From contig JAHFDG010000044.1 of assembly GCA_023249105.1 (NCBI GenBank), positions 1-33,978 on the forward strand: a DNA stretch of 33,978 bases. Direction: 5' to 3'. The notes beneath the pieces are model-generated. The model saw nothing but the letters and a program-made list of their open reading frames with translations, did no database searches and had not been told where the DNA came from. This document shows positions 31,141-33,978 of this stretch, in pieces (within the stretch, counting starts at the first letter, position 1; the number at the start of each line of letters is the position of its first letter). The position numbers and the translations under genes are program-made. This stretch comes from Candidatus Methanoperedens sp. (GTDB lineage: Archaea; Halobacteriota; Methanosarcinia; Methanosarcinales; Methanoperedenaceae).

Positions 31141-33887
31141 TATCTTCTCTTTCTGTCGTTGATTAATGAGGCTGCTAACAATGATATTGCAAAAACAGCC
31201 ACTATTGCTTCAAACCCGGATGTCTCCTTCTTTGTCGGGATTGCTGTCGGCGTCGAAATTGCAGTTTCTCCAGGCTTGACTGGGGCCCCTGTTATCCCGG
31301 TATCTGGCGTTGCTCCAGATGCTGCGCCCGCTTTCGTTCCTGTTATGGCAAAGCTTGAGAAGCTGTCGGTTTTAGCTTCAAAGTATGTAAATGAACCATC
31401 TTTGCTTTTTTCAGTGGTTTCACGGTCAATCCATTTACTTCCGTCCCACTTTACCATCTTAACATCAGCTCCTGCAAGATTGTTGCTGGAGAGCCACGAA
31501 TTCTCGACCTTGAATTTGATTATTGCTTCTTTTATCTTCTTTGTCCCGACTATGATGTTCAGGTTCTTATAAACAGTTCCGGGGGCTGAGACCGATACGC
31601 CTTTTGATGTGCCCTTGAGAGCCTCCACCCTCACTGCTATATCATTCTCGTTTTCTTTGCCTGTAATTACTAACTGGGTTATCCCGTGCTCGGCTGCAGA
31701 GAACGAGTAGGTTGTAGGCGTGTTAGCCACAAGGTTCTTATCATATCTTTCAGCCTTCTCTATATTGGCATAAGGCTCAGATGTGGTTAAACCGGCTCCG
31801 CCGGTGCCTCCGCTTCCACCGCCATTACCTCCGGAAGATGTTGTTCCTGAAATCGTGGGGCCAACGCCTGAGAAGTGCGGGATTCTGAGCCAGAGGGTGC
31901 CGTTTGTTGAGTCGATATAAACTGAAGACGAAGGATTTGTGGTACTTGGAGTTTGACCATTTGTAAACCATGCATCGGGGAATTCGCTGTAATCAGATGG
32001 TCTGTCTGCCGATGTATTCCCTGCACTCAAATCCCATATCGCATTCCAGTTTTCATCATAAAGTTTCCCGAGTTTAACACTTGAAACACTTAAACTGGAA
32101 CTTATAGGAACCCCGATAAGAACTTCGTCGTAGATTTCAGGACCCTTGCTTCCAAATTTCCATGCCTGCTCTATTGCAGAGCCGCTTGCGCTTTCGTCAA
32201 ATAAAGCATCGGGCGGTCCTGAAGCCAGCATATCAACGTTCTTGTAATGCACTGTTATCCTGGTGCTTGTCTGCTTTATTCGGAGACTTATCTTGCCGCC
32301 GCCCAGAACAACCTTAAAGGGATTAAATTCAGTCATGTTCTGTCCCGTTGTTGGGTCAGGCATGAGAGAGCAGCCTGATGCGGGGTTGGGAACATCGCAT
32401 TCGGGCTTGCTTAGCAGCATGTCCATAAATATACCAGACAACTGGGTTCCATCAGGCTTTGTGTTATTAAACGATGCCAGGGTGATATTAACAGGTGAAG
32501 GTGCTAATTGAGTGGTGTTCTTTGAGGTTTTTATCGGCGCGAAGTCCTGCATGAATACGTTAATCTTCCTTATGTTTGCATTTAATGCAGGAACGGAGAA
32601 TGAACCATTATCAGCCTGGTCAGCATCCAACATCCATTTGAAAGATGAGCAATTAGTACATGCAGTCGAGTAATTAACCTCCATCTCAACATGCGCAAAC
32701 TTTTGAGTTATATTTGTACCGTCAGTTCCATTTATCAACTGGAAAGGCAACAGCCTGGTTGTTACGTTAGTTCGCCCGCCTGTGGATCTGTCCAGTGTAA
32801 TATTTCCTACGTTTCCTAACAGTGGCGCTAATGAGAAGTTAAAGTTTGTTACATTGTCTTGTGAATAGTTAATTGTTATATTCCTGAATGACCCGTAATA
32901 GGCAGTGGAATTATATTTTGCTGTTGCAAATAGCATTAAGTTGACACCAGTGCCTTGCGCAGACCCCGGTAGCGTGATGTTGAAAAATCCGGTTGTGTTA
33001 GTAAATGTATTTGGCCATCCTCCACCCTGTTGCCATGCAGCCATATTTTCAGGCATGGGATGTTTCTTCGCCAGCATATCCCCGGGTTCCATCAGATAGG
33101 CTATTACATTCAGATTTTCAAAATTAGCCGAACCATCGGATAAAGTTGCATTACCTGAAACCCATTTGAATGCAACACCTGTGTCGAACGTTATGTTTAC
33201 AGTATAGCTTGTATTTGCGTAATCAGAAAAATTATTTAAGTTATAGTATATTGGCAAGCTCCGATTAGGGAAAATCATGATAGAATAATTTCGTTCCCTC
33301 GGAACATGAACTGTGACATTCCCCTGCTCAACGTTAAAGTTTTCAGTTATCGGGTAACCTAATCTAGTGTCTTTTATCATATATGTAAAATTTTGATTGG
33401 CGTTCGTGCCGCCAGTCCTGTTTGTTGCGTTAAAGTTTATAGTGCCACCCTTTCTCAGGTAAAAATTCATAGGGCTAGCAGGCGCCATGGTTAGAAATGC
33501 AATCATTTGTTGCGGGAACTGCGGCAATGACTGACCGATATAGTCAAGAGTTCCAGTCGTTGCATTATTAAGATAATGCTTCAATACAGGTTTATACATA
33601 TATTGTTGACCACTATATTGTCCGGTGACAGATACATTAAAAAATCCAGTTGCATCACTTGAATTATAAAACGTTGTTTGCAGTGATGGCCCTTGTTGCC
33701 CCCCCATCGAATAAACCTCGATGCTAACATTAGTATTATTTAATGCGACATTTGTTTCATTAGACGTGTTTCCCCTGAAATAAAAATCCGCATCCGCCGT
33801 CCCTGCCAGCATGCCGAAAAGCAGAAATGCCGAAAGCAGAGTTACAATAAGCTTATTACAAATCGTGGGGTTAAGGGGTGAGCGCAA
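31140..33887 (-). CDS. large cell-surface protein with PGF-pre-PGF-like domain; 5' end lies in the terminal repeat
   Basis: This open frame of 915 codons encodes a secreted, Asn- and Thr-rich protein with many N-x-S/T sequons. A hydrophobic signal (about 12-33; KLIVTLLSAFLLFGMLAG) is followed by beta-rich repeats with carboxypeptidase-regulatory-like features (DATGFFNVSV, NTTGFFNITL), a Gly/Ser linker, a PGF-pre-PGF-like domain (VYKNLNIIVG to DSFSSFAI), a Pro/Thr stalk and a C-terminal helix ending NDRKRR. The only start in frame is a TTG at 33885-33887, inside the terminal repeat and without a sensible ribosome site. Native sequence begins at 33857 with the codons for NKLIV. The true start codon was probably replaced by, or lies beyond, the repeat. 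CTNCSS has a CxxC but no histidine, so it is not a heme site. It may be a surface-layer-associated protein. Confidence 0.82.
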   Translation of the reverse strand: MRSPLNPTICNKLIVTLLSAFLLFGMLAGTADADFYFRGNTSNETNVALNNTNVSIEVYSMGGQQGPSLQTTFYNSSDATGFFNVSVTGQYSGQQYMYKPVLKHYLNNATTGTLDYIGQSLPQFPQQMIAFLTMAPASPMNFYLRKGGTINFNATNRTGGTNANQNFTYMIKDTRLGYPITENFNVEQGNVTVHVPRERNYSIMIFPNRSLPIYYNLNNFSDYANTSYTVNITFDTGVAFKWVSGNATLSDGSANFENLNVIAYLMEPGDMLAKKHPMPENMAAWQQGGGWPNTFTNTTGFFNITLPGSAQGTGVNLMLFATAKYNSTAYYGSFRNITINYSQDNVTNFNFSLAPLLGNVGNITLDRSTGGRTNVTTRLLPFQLINGTDGTNITQKFAHVEMEVNYSTACTNCSSFKWMLDADQADNGSFSVPALNANIRKINVFMQDFAPIKTSKNTTQLAPSPVNITLASFNNTKPDGTQLSGIFMDMLLSKPECDVPNPASGCSLMPDPTTGQNMTEFNPFKVVLGGGKISLRIKQTSTRITVHYKNVDMLASGPPDALFDESASGSAIEQAWKFGSKGPEIYDEVLIGVPISSSLSVSSVKLGKLYDENWNAIWDLSAGNTSADRPSDYSEFPDAWFTNGQTPSTTNPSSSVYIDSTNGTLWLRIPHFSGVGPTISGTTSSGGNGGGSGGTGGAGLTTSEPYANIEKAERYDKNLVANTPTTYSFSAAEHGITQLVITGKENENDIAVRVEALKGTSKGVSVSAPGTVYKNLNIIVGTKKIKEAIIKFKVENSWLSSNNLAGADVKMVKWDGSKWIDRETTEKSKDGSFTYFEAKTDSFSSFAITGTKAGAASGATPDTGITGAPVKPGETAISTPTAIPTKKETSGFEAIVAVFAISLLAASLINDRKRR

Positions 33888-33975
33888 GCCCCCGGCTTCA
33901 GCCGTGGGGATAGCGAACCCCTTAGTACCAGCGACTACATCGTTTTATAGTAGTAGATAACTATATACATAACAA
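33858..33975. repeat. 118-bp terminal inverted repeat, right copy
   Basis: This is the perfect reverse complement of 1-118. Three more bases (CAA) follow to the window end, so the repeat probably continues outside on at least one side. It supplies the TTG and first codons of the 915-residue frame. The length and the exact placement at both window ends would suit a short-read assembly stopping in a dispersed repeat. Confidence 0.9.
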
Positions 33976-33978
33976 CAA

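Noticed and set aside
32648-32665. CTNC in the 915-residue protein as a heme site
   Set aside because: The residue after the second cysteine is serine, so the histidine ligand is missing.
1-33978. Whole window as a Borg-like linear extrachromosomal element because of inverted ends and multiheme cytochromes
   Set aside because: The repeats are only 118 bp and lie exactly at the window limits, as an assembly break would give. The genes include core functions (dph2, ppsA, aks genes) that suit a chromosome. It cannot be excluded without long reads.

Overview
The window looks like chromosomal sequence from a methane-cycling archaeon of the Methanosarcinales, most plausibly the anaerobic methanotroph group Candidatus Methanoperedens (ANME-2d). 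This is inferred from content, not from a database match. Supporting signs are a giant 50-heme c-type cytochrome with other multiheme cytochromes, a system II (CcsB/CcsA) cytochrome c assembly pair, coenzyme B biosynthesis genes (homoaconitase-type small subunit with a YLRT loop, plus its dehydrogenase), archaeal Dph2, surface proteins with PGF-pre-PGF-like modules, TATA-box promoters, and several genes without Shine-Dalgarno sites that look leaderless. No rRNA, tRNA or CRISPR array was recognised.

Layout. Positions 1-118 and 33858-33975 are a perfect 118-bp inverted repeat with an internal hairpin. From the left come a copper lipoprotein (-), an XRE-type regulator overlapping phosphoenolpyruvate synthase (+), a membrane protein of unknown function, an MNT/HEPN pair and two small unknown proteins. 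From about 6.1 to 21.5 kb lies the cytochrome region: a 7-heme membrane cytochrome, a BchE-like B12 radical-SAM enzyme, a membrane thioredoxin (-), CcsB, CcsA, the 2856-residue 50-heme cytochrome and two small cytochromes. Then, on the minus strand, come dph2 with an S4/FtsJ-type rRNA methyltransferase, a complete IS5-family insertion sequence (23262-24391), and the aksE - unknown - small membrane protein - hairpin tract - aksF cluster. Last are two large surface proteins: an S8 subtilisin-like protease and a 915-residue protein whose 5' end runs into the terminal repeat.

How it fits together. The cytochrome region reads as an extracellular electron-transfer module with its own assembly machinery: CcsBA and a thioredoxin would attach hemes, and the giant cytochrome, anchored by an N-terminal membrane segment and extended by beta-rich surface domains, would carry electrons away from the membrane. 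The giant protein is itself modular. Hemes 11-22 and 34-45 form two copies of a 12-heme unit, with a partial third copy at hemes 23-26. Hemes 27-33 form a 7-heme module matching, heme for heme, the separate 7-heme membrane cytochrome encoded about 5 kb upstream. Both versions share an unusual C-x11-C-H motif.

The most interesting items are this modular architecture, the conserved C-x11-C-H motif, the BchE-like enzyme beside heme-assembly genes, the hairpin tract inside the coenzyme B cluster, and the inverted repeat at the two window ends. That repeat could be biological, or could mark where a short-read assembly broke at a dispersed repeat.
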